Positions 1 to 9,959 are shown, counted from the stretch's first letter. The stretch: 64,000 bases of DNA from Prauserella rugosa (GCF_000719975.1 NZ_JOIJ01000009.1:1-64000), one strand, 5' to 3'. Made by a program: numbers and translations. The notes: generated from the letters alone by a model not told the origin.

Positions 1-1
1 C

Positions 2-409
2 ATGCCGATCGACGCCGCGTTGTCGATGTCCGACAGCGGCTGTGAGTTGGACGGCTACGGTCCCATCCCGGCTGCGGTGGCGCGGGAGATCATGACCAAC
101 CGCGACAGCACCTGGCGCAAAGTCCTCTGCGACCCGGCTACCGGTCAGCCCATGGATCTCGGCCGAACCCGCCGACGGCCCAACGCGGCCATCCGCGAAC
201 TCGTCCGCGTGCGCGACCGGGAATGCGTCGTGCCCTGGTGCCGACGACCCGCTCGGCACTGCGACCTCAACGCGCCCGGGTGGATCACCCGCTACGACCC
301 ACACCACGGAAGCTCGTCCGTCACCACACCCAGCGGAACCACCTACACCGGCAGACGCCGACCGATACTCACCCCGACACAACCGCTCCCCGACGACCCA
401 CCGTTCTGA
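2..409 (+). pseudogene. C-terminal fragment of a DUF222/HNH-type protein with the HNH core missing
   Basis: The reading frame is open to the left edge, so the true start may lie outside the window. It shows the tail of the DUF222-HNH family common in actinobacteria: a GYGPIPAAVAREI segment, a DPATGQPMD segment, and the RDRECVVPWCRRPARHCDL lead-in to the nuclease motif at about residues 72-89. In normal members this continues as DH..P...GG, NL..LC..HH. Here it jumps directly to APGW and the distal TPSGTTY element (about residues 110-116). The catalytic His-Asn-His stretch of roughly 30-40 residues is absent although the frame is kept. This looks like an in-frame deletion, so nuclease activity is unlikely. 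The family is often degraded and multicopy in these genomes. Confidence 0.7.
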
Positions 410-497
410 CTTCCGACACCGTCGCCGAATACCGCCACAGGTGCACGTCGGCATGCCAGCGAACGACGTCGCACAGTCTCGCGGAGGTGACGACCGG

Positions 498-1778
<1,281 letters not shown>

Positions 1779-1964
1779 GCGTTCAGATTAGGCCGAACCG
1801 GGCGTCGAGATCAGCCGTCGGACATTGCTCAGTAGCGTCGATCGTTGCGTCGAACCGCGGGTGGGGTGGCGAAACGTTGCACATCGTCGCGTCCGCGTTG
1901 GGACGTGTCCGGTCCCGGCGGTACCGGTGACCGCGGGCGAGCAGGTCTGCCAGAGTGTGATCCC

Positions 1965-4064
1965 GTGACGGACGATCTTTCCTTCCTGCGCGCGCAGGCG
2001 CGGACGCAACGATTTACCCTCGGCACCCCACGCCAGTTCCAGCCGACGCCCGATGGCTCGCGGGTGCTGTTCCTCCGCTCCGAGACCGGAACCGACCGGC
2101 GCAACAGCCTGTGGCAGCTGGACGTCGTCTCGGGTGAGGAGTCGAAGCTCGTCGACGCCGCCGAACTCCTGCCCGGCGAGGAAGACCTGCCCGCCGAGGA
2201 GCGTGCCCGCCGGGAGCGCGCCCGCGAGACCTCCGGCGGCGTCGTCGGCTACGCGACCGACGCCGACTGCACGGTCGCCGCGTTCTCCCTGTCCGGCAAG
2301 CTCTACACCGCGGACCTGACCACCGGTGCGACGCGCATGCTCGTCGACGCCGCGGTCGTCGACCCGCGGCCCAACCCGCAGGGCACGCACGTCGCCTACG
2401 TCGCCGACCGGCGCCTCCGCGTCGTCGACCTCGCCACCGGTGACGACCGTGCCGTGGTGCCCGAGACCGAGGCCGAACGCGACAACCCCGACATCAGCTG
2501 GGGCCTCGCGGAGTTCATCGCCGCCGAGGAGATGCGACGGGTGCGCGGCTACTGGTGGTCGCCGGACGGGCGCAGCCTGCTGGTCGAGCGCGCCGACCGC
2601 AGCGCCGTCCCGCGCTGGAACATCGCCGACCCCGCCAACCCGGCCGCGCCCGTCAACACCGTCGCCTACCCGGCGGCGGGCACCACCAACGTCGCCGTGT
2701 CGCTCGCCCTCGTCTCGCTCGACGGTGCGCGCGTGGACGTTCCGCTCGACGGCTGGGAGTACCTCGCCGCAGTGCACTGGTCGTCCGGTGGTGCGCCACT
2801 GCTGACCCTCCAGTCGCGCGACCAGACACAGCTCGAGGTGCGCTCCCTCGACGTCACCGATGGCTCCACCGCTCGCGTGCACGCCGAGACCGATCCGCAC
2901 TGGGTCGAACTCGTGCCCGGCGTGCCCGCGTGGACCACGGACGGGCGCCTCGTACGGGTCGGCGTCGCCGACGATGCCTACCGGCTGTACGTCGACGGCG
3001 CCGCCGTCACCGGACCGGAGCTGCAGGTGCGATCGGTCATCCACGTCGGCGACGAGGTGCTGTTCAGCGCCTCCGCCGACGACCCCACCCAGATCCACGT
3101 CTACCGCACCGAGGGAACCGACGTCCGCAGGCTGTCCGAGGCCGACGGTGTCCACAACGGAGCGGGAACCGCGGAGACCACCGTGCTGTCGTCGTGGAGT
3201 CCCGACTACTCCGGGATCCGCGTGTCGGTGCTGTCGGCGGGCCGCCGCGTGGCCGAGATCCGGTCGGTCGCGGTCGACCCCGGCGTGGAACCCCACGTCC
3301 ACTGGCTCGAACTGGGCGAACGCCGGCTCCGCGCCGCACTGGTGCTGCCCACGGGACACCGGCCCGGCAGCGGCAGGCTGCCGGTGCTGCTCGACCCCTA
3401 CGGCGGGCCGCACGCGCAGCGGGTGCTGCGCAGCCGCAACGCGATGCTGACCCCGCAATGGCTCGCCGATCAGGGATTCGCCGTCCTCGTCGCCGACGGG
3501 CGCGGATCGCCGGGCCGCGGGCCCGCGTGGGAACGGGCCATGGCCGGAGACCTCGGCGACGTCGCCCTCACCGATCAGGTCGACGCCCTCCACGCCGCCG
3601 CCGAACGGTTCCCCGACCTCGACCTGGGCCGCGTCGCCATCCGCGGCTGGTCGTTCGGCGGTTACCTCGCCGCCGCGGCCGTGCTGCGCCGCCCCGACGT
3701 GTTCGGCGCGGCGGTCGCAGGCGCACCCGTGACCGACTGGAGCCTCTACGACACGCACTACACCGAGCGCTACCTCGGCCACCCCGACGACCGGCCCGAG
3801 GTCTACGAGCGCAACTCGCTGATCACCGACGCGCCGGCGCTCGAGCGTGCACTGCTGATCGTGCACGGACTCGCCGACGACAACGTCTTCGTCGCCCACG
3901 CGCTGCGGCTGTCCTCCGAGCTGCTGGCCGCGGGCCGGGCGCACACGTTCCTGCCGCTGGCGGGTGCGACGCACATGACCCCGCAGGCCGAGGAGGTCGC
4001 CGAGAACCTGATGCGGACGCAGGTGCGGTGGATCAAACAACAACTGGGGGTGGAGACCGCATGA
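1965..4064 (+). CDS. S9 family prolyl oligopeptidase / dipeptidyl-peptidase IV-like serine peptidase
   Basis: About 699 residues when started at the GTG at 1965, just ahead of the conserved DLSFLRAQARTQRFTLG region; longer starts add unlikely sequence. The architecture is an N-terminal beta-propeller (DPPIV_N, about 30-440) followed by an alpha/beta hydrolase domain (about 470-690). The catalytic triad is visible: Ser563 in GWSFGG, an Asp at 638/639 in LADDNVF, and His670 in GATHMT. A paired acidic EFIAAEEM segment (about residues 184-191) resembles the double-Glu motif of DPP-IV that holds the substrate N-terminus, supporting release of N-terminal dipeptides. No clear signal peptide is seen, so it is probably cytosolic. 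The stop overlaps the next start (ATGA at 4061-4064), so the two are translationally coupled. Confidence 0.9.
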   Translation: MTDDLSFLRAQARTQRFTLGTPRQFQPTPDGSRVLFLRSETGTDRRNSLWQLDVVSGEESKLVDAAELLPGEEDLPAEERARRERARETSGGVVGYATDADCTVAAFSLSGKLYTADLTTGATRMLVDAAVVDPRPNPQGTHVAYVADRRLRVVDLATGDDRAVVPETEAERDNPDISWGLAEFIAAEEMRRVRGYWWSPDGRSLLVERADRSAVPRWNIADPANPAAPVNTVAYPAAGTTNVAVSLALVSLDGARVDVPLDGWEYLAAVHWSSGGAPLLTLQSRDQTQLEVRSLDVTDGSTARVHAETDPHWVELVPGVPAWTTDGRLVRVGVADDAYRLYVDGAAVTGPELQVRSVIHVGDEVLFSASADDPTQIHVYRTEGTDVRRLSEADGVHNGAGTAETTVLSSWSPDYSGIRVSVLSAGRRVAEIRSVAVDPGVEPHVHWLELGERRLRAALVLPTGHRPGSGRLPVLLDPYGGPHAQRVLRSRNAMLTPQWLADQGFAVLVADGRGSPGRGPAWERAMAGDLGDVALTDQVDALHAAAERFPDLDLGRVAIRGWSFGGYLAAAAVLRRPDVFGAAVAGAPVTDWSLYDTHYTERYLGHPDDRPEVYERNSLITDAPALERALLIVHGLADDNVFVAHALRLSSELLAAGRAHTFLPLAGATHMTPQAEEVAENLMRTQVRWIKQQLGVETA

Positions 4065-5020
4065 CGCAGGCGACACGCTGGGGGCTGACGGTACCGCTGT
4101 CCGAGCTCTCCTTGCCCGACCACCGTGAGCTCGTCCGCAGGCTGCCGGATCTGGGCTACACCGACCTCTGGTCGGCCGAAGCCAACGGCGCCGACGCGTT
4201 CACACCGTTGACGCTGGCCTCGCAGTGGGCACCCGAGCTGCGCCTGGGCACGGCGATCGCGCCGGTCTACACCCGCGGGCCCGGCCTGCTCGCGATGAGC
4301 GCGGCCGCGCTCGCCGAGTGCGCGCCGGACCGCTTCGTCCTCGGCGTGGGCACCTCGTCGCAGACGATCGTGGAGGACTGGAACGCCACCCCGTTCACCG
4401 AGCCGTACGCGCGCACGCGCGACACGGTGCGGTTCCTGCGCGCCGCGCTGGCGGGGGAGAAGGTCACCGAGCGGTATCCGACGTTCGCGGTGCGGGGGTT
4501 CCGCCTGGGACGTCCGCCCCGCACGGCGCCGCCACTGATGGTCGCGGCGCTGCGGCCCGGCATGCTGCGCCTGGCCGGACGGGAAGCCGACGGTGCCATC
4601 ACCAACTGGCTCGCCGCCTCCGACGTGCCTGCCGTCCGCGGCGAACTCGGGTCCGAGGCCGAACTCGTCGCCCGCATCTTCGTGTGTCCCACACCCGATG
4701 CCGACACCGCGCGCGCACTGGCCCGCAGGCACATCGCCGGCTACCTCACCGTGCCGGTCTACCGCGCGTTCCACGAATGGCTCGGCCGCGGTGAACGACT
4801 CGCGCCGATGCAGGAGGCGTGGGCGGCAGGCGACCGGAAGCGGGCCCTGGAACTGATCCCGGACGACGTCGTCGACGAACTCGTCGTGCACGGTGAGCCC
4901 GCGGCGTGCCGCGAGCACATCCGGGCCTACGTCGAGGCCGGGGTGAGCACGCCGGTGCTCATGCCGCTCACCACGGGTGGCGACCCCGCCGCGCTCGTGG
5001 ACGCACTCGCCCCCGAATAG
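4061..5020 (+). CDS. LLM-class F420-dependent oxidoreductase
   Basis: A 319-residue luciferase-like TIM-barrel protein of the kind that in actinobacteria normally uses coenzyme F420. Family signs are the WGLTVPL start strand, YTDLWSAEANGADAFTPL, the LRLGTAIAPVYTRGP segment with the bulge and cofactor-contact residues, and RFVLGVGTSSQTIVEDWN. The substrate is unknown. It overlaps the upstream peptidase by 4 bp (ATGA) and is preceded by a ctgggggtggag ribosome site, so both are made from one transcript. No functional link between a dipeptidase and an F420 enzyme is obvious. The gene ends 34 bp before the convergent crcB pair. Confidence 0.87.
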   Translation: MTQATRWGLTVPLSELSLPDHRELVRRLPDLGYTDLWSAEANGADAFTPLTLASQWAPELRLGTAIAPVYTRGPGLLAMSAAALAECAPDRFVLGVGTSSQTIVEDWNATPFTEPYARTRDTVRFLRAALAGEKVTERYPTFAVRGFRLGRPPRTAPPLMVAALRPGMLRLAGREADGAITNWLAASDVPAVRGELGSEAELVARIFVCPTPDADTARALARRHIAGYLTVPVYRAFHEWLGRGERLAPMQEAWAAGDRKRALELIPDDVVDELVVHGEPAACREHIRAYVEAGVSTPVLMPLTTGGDPAALVDALAPE

Positions 5021-5054
5021 GCCGGGGTGACGCCGGGAGGGGCAGCCGCGCCGG

Positions 5055-5435
5055 TCACCCCCACAGCGCGGTACCGGTGAGCAGACCGGCGATCGCGGCG
5101 GCGAACCCGGCCACGATCGTCACCACGACGTTCGCCACCGCGTGGCCGTGCCTGCGCTGTTCCAGCAGTCGCACCGTGTCGTAACCGAACGTCGAGAACG
5201 TGGTCAGCGAGCCGCAGAGCCCCACCCCGGCCAGCGCGAACACGGCCCCACCCGCCCCGCCGCGTGCCAGCACCCACGCCGTGACGAGACCGAGCAACGC
5301 GGAACCGAGCACGTTCACCGTGAACGTGCCCCACGGGAACGCCGAGGTGCGTCCACGGTGGACTCGCAGGTCGATGAGATAGCGCAGCACGGCGCCGCCC
5401 GCGCCGCCCAGCATGACCATCGCCGTCGTCAACAT
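5055..5435 (-). CDS. crcB: fluoride ion channel CrcB/FEX, second of a pair
   Basis: A 126-residue CrcB protein with four predicted membrane helices. Signature segments are GGAGGAVLRYLIDL, FPWGTFTVNVLGS (the channel-lining Asn) and GLCGSLTTFSTFGYDT (the central TTFSTF sodium/phenylalanine-box region). It exports fluoride from the cytoplasm. The start at 5435 overlaps the stop of the upstream crcB by ATGA. Paired crcB genes in actinobacteria are thought to form a heterodimer of opposite topology, and the tight coupling fits that. Confidence 0.94.
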   Translation of the reverse strand: MLTTAMVMLGGAGGAVLRYLIDLRVHRGRTSAFPWGTFTVNVLGSALLGLVTAWVLARGGAGGAVFALAGVGLCGSLTTFSTFGYDTVRLLEQRRHGHAVANVVVTIVAGFAAAIAGLLTGTALWG

Positions 5436-5839
5436 CACGCCGCCCCCTGCCTTCGGCCCGCGGCAAACCGCACCGCGGCGATGCCCGCCACGACGGCCAG
5501 CAGCGACGCCAGAACCGACCCGGCGGCGTAGGCGAAGCCCGCGACGAGCCTGCCGTCGGAGACGGTCGACAGCGCGTCGAGCACGTAGGTCGAGAAGGTG
5601 GTGAACCCGCCGAGTACGCCGACGCCCAGGAACGGGCGCAGGAGCCGGGGCGGATCGGGCCTGCGGGTCAGCACGGCCATGAGTGCGCCGAGGGCGAGGC
5701 ATCCGGCGACGTTGCCGATCAGCGTGGCCACACCGGCGGGGGAGGGCAGCAGCGTGCCGAGTCCGTACCGCGCCAGACTGCCGAGTGCCCCGCCCGCCGC
5801 GACGGCGGCAAGGACGTCCCAGCGGTGCGTGTCGGTCAC
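5435..5839 (-). CDS. crcB: fluoride ion channel CrcB/FEX, first of a pair
   Basis: A 134-residue CrcB homologue with about four membrane helices. Segments AAGGALGSLARYGLG, LIGNVAGCLALGALM (pore Asn) and GVLGGFTTFSTYVLDAL match the family. It is translationally coupled to the second crcB (4-bp overlap). The 78-bp space to the next gene upstream shows no recognisable fluoride riboswitch, so the locus may be constitutive or controlled otherwise. The two copies are clearly diverged from each other, consistent with dual-topology partners. Confidence 0.94.
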   Translation of the reverse strand: MTDTHRWDVLAAVAAGGALGSLARYGLGTLLPSPAGVATLIGNVAGCLALGALMAVLTRRPDPPRLLRPFLGVGVLGGFTTFSTYVLDALSTVSDGRLVAGFAYAAGSVLASLLAVVAGIAAVRFAAGRRQGAA

Positions 5840-5917
5840 GTGCTCATCATCGCCGATCGCCTGCGACGTACCCGGACAGCCCCGATGCGGACCGCAGCCG
5901 GTGACGACTGAGCGGCG

Positions 5918-7168
5918 TCAGGCGGACCGTGCCTGGGCCGCGCGTGCCGTCGCGGGCGGGCCCTGGGGCGCCGGGCTCGCCTCACCCGTGGACTGCGGGG
6001 GCTGGGGCGGCCTGCCCCCGCTTCCGGTGATCTGCCGGGGCGTCGCGGTGGCGGTGGTCCTGGCGTTGCCGTGACCGTTGGCCGTCGCCTGACCGGTCGC
6101 TGCCTGCTCGGACGCCGGACGGCCGGGGGAGATCTGGTCGGACACCGAGGGGACAGACGGGGTCGAGGGGACCGAGGCGGTGGAGGCACCCGAAGGACCC
6201 GGGGGAGCCGAGGAGGCAGGGGAGACGGAGGAAGCGGGGGAGGCGGAGCCGTTGCGCTGCGCCGGTCGCTGCCGCGTGCCGGTTCGTGGCGCTGACGTCC
6301 GGGCGAGCTCCCGGTCAGCTGCGGTCCGGTCGGCTGCGGTGTGGTTGGCTGCGGTGTGGTCGGCGGACTCGCCCGCGGCGGGCTCGGGGGCGGGTGCGGC
6401 GTGGATGCTGCGGGTCTCGGCGTCGGGAACGGCGGCTTCGTGGAGCTCGGTCTCGCCGGACGTGGCGAGGCTGTTGCTGACGGTGCGCTGGAACTGGCGG
6501 TGCACGTTGGCCAGCTCGTGGCGCAGGGCGTGCACGCTCTGGGTGACGGGGTCCTGGTCGGACAGCGTGCCGGTCTCGGTCGAACGCATCAGGACGTCGA
6601 TGTGGCCGTGGAGTCGCTGGTGCACGTAGCCGAACGCGATGAGCTGGTGCTGCACCTCGAGGCTCGGGGACGTACGGGAGAGCGCCTTGATCATCGTGTC
6701 CTGCCAGCGCTGACAGGACTGGCGGTAGTGCCGGTACGCGGACTGGCGGTAGTGCGGTGCCACCTGGGTGTCGAGCGCGACGCGGACGAGCTCGGTGCTG
6801 GTGTCGACCAGTTCGCGGGCGGCCATGGTGAGGGCGTAGGCCCACTCCCACTGTTCGGCCTGGGCGCTGGCTCGGTTCTCCTGTTGGGCCTGTTCGAGCT
6901 GCGTGCTGGCGAGTTTGACCTGTTCCCACGCCCAGCGGGCCTGGTCGCGGGCGCTCTCGTCCGATTCGGCCGCCTGTCCCGCGTGGTTCTGCGTCGCCGC
7001 GGACAGGTCGCGGACCGTGGCCGCGAGTCTGCGCATCTGCTGTGCCTGCCGCCTGGCCACCACGAGTTGCCAGGCGGCGAGGGACACGGCGACGAGCGCC
7101 ACTGCTGCCAGGCCCACCGCGACCCAGATGGCCACCTCAGCTGTCCGCATGGGTGCTGAGGTTCTCAC
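5918..7168 (-). CDS. single-helix membrane protein with coiled coil and Ala/Pro/Ser/Thr-rich tail, unknown function
   Basis: A 416-residue protein from a GTG start; an alternative ATG lies at 7150. There is one N-terminal membrane helix (about residues 9-32, VAIWVAVGLAAVALVAVSLA), followed by a Gln/Ala/Glu-rich helical region with likely coiled coil (about 40-210). From about residue 240 to the end there is a low-complexity tail rich in Ala, Pro, Ser, Thr and Gln. The tail contains small repeats (HTAANHTAADRTAADRE). I do not recognise a named family. The topology suggests a membrane-anchored protein with a long helical domain. It is divergent from mgtE, with a palindrome in the shared spacer. 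Confidence 0.75.
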   Translation of the reverse strand: MRTSAPMRTAEVAIWVAVGLAAVALVAVSLAAWQLVVARRQAQQMRRLAATVRDLSAATQNHAGQAAESDESARDQARWAWEQVKLASTQLEQAQQENRASAQAEQWEWAYALTMAARELVDTSTELVRVALDTQVAPHYRQSAYRHYRQSCQRWQDTMIKALSRTSPSLEVQHQLIAFGYVHQRLHGHIDVLMRSTETGTLSDQDPVTQSVHALRHELANVHRQFQRTVSNSLATSGETELHEAAVPDAETRSIHAAPAPEPAAGESADHTAANHTAADRTAADRELARTSAPRTGTRQRPAQRNGSASPASSVSPASSAPPGPSGASTASVPSTPSVPSVSDQISPGRPASEQAATGQATANGHGNARTTATATPRQITGSGGRPPQPPQSTGEASPAPQGPPATARAAQARSA

Positions 7169-7191
7169 ATTCCGTTTTGGTGAACATGAGA

Positions 7192-7209
7192 GGTGAGGTA
7201 TGCCTCACC
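7192..7209. promoter_or_regulatory. perfect 7-bp inverted repeat, candidate operator
   Basis: GGTGAGG, a TATG spacer, then CCTCACC. It lies 24 bp upstream of the membrane-protein start at 7168 and about 260 bp upstream of mgtE. It is loosely reminiscent of DtxR/IdeR metal-regulator boxes, but the match is partial. The rest of the 303-bp spacer (7169-7472) shows no gene and no recognisable magnesium riboswitch. Confidence 0.35.
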
Positions 7210-7472
7210 GGTTAGGATGCGCCGTCTCACGGAGAGTGTGTCCCTGGTGTCGGTTCGCGCCCGCGAATCGGACGAATCCCGCGCGAGCCCGACGTCTCCT
7301 CCCGTTCGCGCTCGCCCCGCCGGCCGGGTCGCGGTGGCCGGTGTGACCCGTTCGGCTGTGGCTCACCGCACCCTGCACGCGTGGCGAGCGTGCACGCGCG
7401 TCGAGATCGCGAATGATGGAAGCCGACAGGCGCCGAGAGGCCTCGGGCGGCATGCAGCGGAGGAGCAGCGGG

Positions 7473-8810
7473 ATGACCGCGGACACGGACACGCTGGACG
7501 ACCTGTTCGACGCACACGATCTGCCGGGGCTGGAACGGTGGGTCGCCGACCATCCGCCGCACGAGGTCGCCGACGAGCTCGCGCGCGCCGACGGGGTCAG
7601 GGCGGTGCTGCTGTTCCGGCTGCTCGACAAGGACCGCGCGTTGACGGTGTTCGAGGAGCTCGACCCGCCCGACCAGCACAAGGTGCTCTCCGAGCTGCGC
7701 GGGGAGGCGTTCCAGGACGTCGTCGAGGAGATGGACCCCGACGACCGCGCCCGGCTCCTCGGTGAGGCGCCCGCGAAGTTCGCGCGTCAGGTCCTCGCGG
7801 GGCTCAGCCCGCGGAAGCGCTCCATGACGGCCGCTCTGCTCGGCTATCCGGACGGCTCCGTCGGGCGGTACATGAGCCCGGAGACCGTGGCGCTGCGGCA
7901 GCGGCGCACGGCGGGTGAGGCGCTCGAGGTGGTCCGCGAACGGGGCGCCGACGCCGAGACCGTCTACACCCTGCCGGTCACCGACGACCAGCGGCGGTTC
8001 GTGGGCGTCGTGTCGTTGCGCGACGTCGTGCTGAGCGATCCCCAGCGGCCCGTCACCGAACTGCTCAAAGAGGACTACCCGGTGGTCGAGGCCACCGACC
8101 AGGCCGAGGACGCGGCCCGCCTCATGCAGGAGGCGAACGTGCTGGCGCTGCCGGTGGTCGACAGCGAGAACCGGGTGCTCGGCCTGCTCACCATCGACGA
8201 CGCGCTCGAGGTGATCGAGGCGGCCGACACCGAGGACATCGCCAGGCAGGCCGCCGCCGCGCCGTGGAGTGGTCACTACATGTCGGCCAGCGTCGTGCAG
8301 TTGGCCCGGTCCCGCGTGGTGTGGTTGCTGTTGCTCATCGTGGCGGCGACGTTCACGGTCAACGTGCTGCAGTTCTTCGAGGACTCGCTCACGGCGGTCA
8401 CGGCGCTGGCACTGTTCATCCCGTTGCTGACCGGCGCGGGCGGCAACGCCGGGTCGCAGGCGGCCACGGCGACCGTGCGCGCGCTCGCCGTGGGCGAGGT
8501 GCGCACGCGCGACCTGTTCCGCGTGGCGTGGCGGGAAAGCCGCGTCGGCCTGTTGCTCGGGGCGGCGCTCGGCGCGGTCGGCCTGCTGATCGGCAGCCTG
8601 CTGGTCGACGTACCGGTGGCCACGACCGTCGCGCTGTCACTGATCGTCATCTGCAGCTGGGCCGCCACGGTCGGCGCGACCATGCCGTTGCTGGCCAAGC
8701 GGCTCGGCATCGACCCGGCCGTGATCTCCGCTCCGCTCGTGACGACCCTGGTCGACGCCACCGGGCTGCTCATCTACTTCCTCATCGCCCACGCGGTGCT
8801 CGGCGTCTGA
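7473..8810 (+). CDS. mgtE: magnesium transporter MgtE
   Basis: About 445 residues from the ATG at 7473, chosen because cggaggagcag lies just upstream; further in-frame starts exist at 7413 and 7452. Domain order is that of MgtE: an N-terminal superhelical Mg-sensing domain (about 1-120, with repeated LDPPDQHKVLSEL-type helices), two CBS domains (about 125-250, PVTDDQRRFVGVVSLRDV and ALPVVDSENRVLGLLTIDD), and a C-terminal five-helix pore domain (about 280-445) with the diagnostic PLLTGAGGNAGSQ ion-site loop. It is a cytoplasmic-membrane Mg2+ channel gated by intracellular Mg2+. Homologues can also pass Co2+ and other divalents. Confidence 0.95.
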   Translation: MTADTDTLDDLFDAHDLPGLERWVADHPPHEVADELARADGVRAVLLFRLLDKDRALTVFEELDPPDQHKVLSELRGEAFQDVVEEMDPDDRARLLGEAPAKFARQVLAGLSPRKRSMTAALLGYPDGSVGRYMSPETVALRQRRTAGEALEVVRERGADAETVYTLPVTDDQRRFVGVVSLRDVVLSDPQRPVTELLKEDYPVVEATDQAEDAARLMQEANVLALPVVDSENRVLGLLTIDDALEVIEAADTEDIARQAAAAPWSGHYMSASVVQLARSRVVWLLLLIVAATFTVNVLQFFEDSLTAVTALALFIPLLTGAGGNAGSQAATATVRALAVGEVRTRDLFRVAWRESRVGLLLGAALGAVGLLIGSLLVDVPVATTVALSLIVICSWAATVGATMPLLAKRLGIDPAVISAPLVTTLVDATGLLIYFLIAHAVLGV

Positions 8811-9020
8811 GTGCGCTGACGGCTCGGGCAGTGGGTCGTCGCCGCGGTGCCGTCTGTGTCGGCCGGCCGCCGCGACCACCCACCGGGCGCACACCGCGGC
8901 CCAGAGCGCCGCGGCCACGAGGTAACCCCAGTGGCCCTGGATGAGGTAGAGCCCGAGCATGCCGAGCGTGGCCACGCCGCTGAGCGCCGCGGTCGTCGCG
9001 GCCCGTTGAGACACGTGCAT
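8637..9020 (-). CDS. small membrane protein, unknown function
   Basis: The unique part (codons 1-70) encodes two hydrophobic helices (about 11-27 and 31-51, GYLVAAALWAAVCARWVV) and a charged tail, with coding-like composition. The frame then runs about 174 bp antisense through the 3' end of mgtE, giving a low-complexity His/Arg/Gly tail. Such a long overlap is unusual, so either the tail is real but unconserved or a sequence change removed an earlier stop. I would trust the first 70 residues. No family is recognised. Confidence 0.5.
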   Translation of the reverse strand: MHVSQRAATTAALSGVATLGMLGLYLIQGHWGYLVAAALWAAVCARWVVAAAGRHRRHRGDDPLPEPSAHSDAEHRVGDEEVDEQPGGVDQGRHERSGDHGRVDAEPLGQQRHGRADRGGPAADDDQ

Positions 9021-9050
9021 GCGGCCGAGGCTCGCACGGGCGTGTGGTCA

Positions 9051-9368
9051 TCAGGTGGTGGGCGTGGTGGGGCCTCCGCGGCGCACGTTGCGGCGCAGCT
9101 GCATGATCCGCACCGTGCCGGGAACGGCGATGAGAACGGCGCCCGCCGCGACGCCCAGCAGGATCGCCACGGCCAGCGGCATGTGACCGTCGAAACCGAG
9201 CAGGTTGATCTGCACGCGTTGCAGGTTCTGGAGGATGAACACCAGCAGCAGCACCAGGACGATCGCCGCGACGATCAGCCCGACCCAGAGGCCGCCCGAG
9301 CGGGTGCGGTTGACCGAGGTGGTCGTGTCGCCGGAGTGGTCACCTGCCGACGATCGTGAGTGTGTCAT
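9051..9368 (-). CDS. LapA-domain (DUF1049) membrane protein
   Basis: A 105-residue protein with two membrane helices (about 27-46 and 65-87) joined by the typical LQNLQRVQINLLGFDGHMPLAV-like loop of the LapA/YciS family. The start at 9368 is fixed by a strong cgggaggagacg ribosome site; the longer frame upstream (to 10016) is antisense to two other genes and is rejected. In Gram-negatives LapA helps lipopolysaccharide assembly. In actinobacteria the role is unknown, so only the fold is assigned. It diverges from the GNAT gene at 9489. Confidence 0.85.
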   Translation of the reverse strand: MTHSRSSAGDHSGDTTTSVNRTRSGGLWVGLIVAAIVLVLLLVFILQNLQRVQINLLGFDGHMPLAVAILLGVAAGAVLIAVPGTVRIMQLRRNVRRGGPTTPTT

Positions 9369-9377
9369 CGTCTCCTC

Positions 9378-9413
9378 CCGTCTGGCCGAGGCGTTCCGTC
9401 TGGCCGAGGCGTT
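9378..9413. repeat. two tandem 18-bp direct repeats in the divergent promoter region
   Basis: Two identical 18-bp copies beginning ccgtctggccgag lie side by side, touching the ribosome site of the LapA-domain gene and sitting in its divergent spacer with the GNAT gene. They could be a regulatory duplication or a simple slippage event. Confidence 0.6.
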
Positions 9414-9488
9414 GTGCGAACGCGTCACCACCGTCTTCCCCGGAATGCCGTTCGTTACTCGGGCGTTCCGGCTCGCTAGGGTCCATTC

Positions 9489-9959
9489 GTGCGAAACGGT
9501 GACCTCGCGATCGTCGTGGACGATCTCAGCGGCCCGGCCGTCGTGGCGTTCCTCGACGACCACGTGCGGCAGATGCGGGCGATCTCCCCGGAGGGCAGCT
9601 CCCACGCACTGGACCTCGACGGGCTGCGTCCGCCGGACGTGACCGTCTGGTCGGTCCTGGACGGCGACGACGTCGTCGGCTGCGGTGCGCTGAAGGTCCT
9701 CGGTGGCGGCGAGGGGGAACTGAAGTCGATGAGGACCGCGCCGGAGCGGGCACGCAGCGGCATCGCGTCGGCGTTGCTGCGGCACATCCTCGCCGACGCC
9801 GCCGCGCGCGGGCTCACGCGCGTGAGCCTGGAGACCGGTTCGACGGAGTTCTTCCTCCCCGCGCGCAGGTTGTACGAGCGGTTCGGGTTCACCTACTGCG
9901 ACCCGTTCGCCGACTACGTCCCGGATCCGCACAGCGTGTTCATGACCCGAAAGGTCTGA
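9489..9959 (+). CDS. GNAT family N-acetyltransferase
   Basis: 156 residues from a GTG start. The GNAT core is clear: beta4 VVGCGALKVL, beta4/alpha3 with the acetyl-CoA pyrophosphate loop ERARSGIASALLRHI (R-x-x-G-I/G-x-A form), VSLETGS, and the terminal YERFGFTYCDPFADY element. It transfers an acetyl group from acetyl-CoA to an amine, substrate unknown. The YxxFGF end with a small-molecule-type N-terminus resembles PhnO/YsnE-like cytosolic acetyltransferases. Confidence 0.88.
   Translation: MRNGDLAIVVDDLSGPAVVAFLDDHVRQMRAISPEGSSHALDLDGLRPPDVTVWSVLDGDDVVGCGALKVLGGGEGELKSMRTAPERARSGIASALLRHILADAAARGLTRVSLETGSTEFFLPARRLYERFGFTYCDPFADYVPDPHSVFMTRKV

Noticed and set aside
1788..4076. 762-codon open frame antisense to the S9 peptidase
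   Set aside because: It is a shadow of the peptidase gene; its translation is His/Arg/Gly-rich with no family likeness, while the plus strand has clear catalytic motifs.
5840..5917. Fluoride riboswitch before the crcB pair
   Set aside because: The conserved fluoride-aptamer sequence and pseudoknot elements could not be found in this 78-bp interval.
7210..7472. Magnesium riboswitch before mgtE
   Set aside because: No M-box or ykoK-type conserved core was recognisable; only a simple palindrome is present further upstream.
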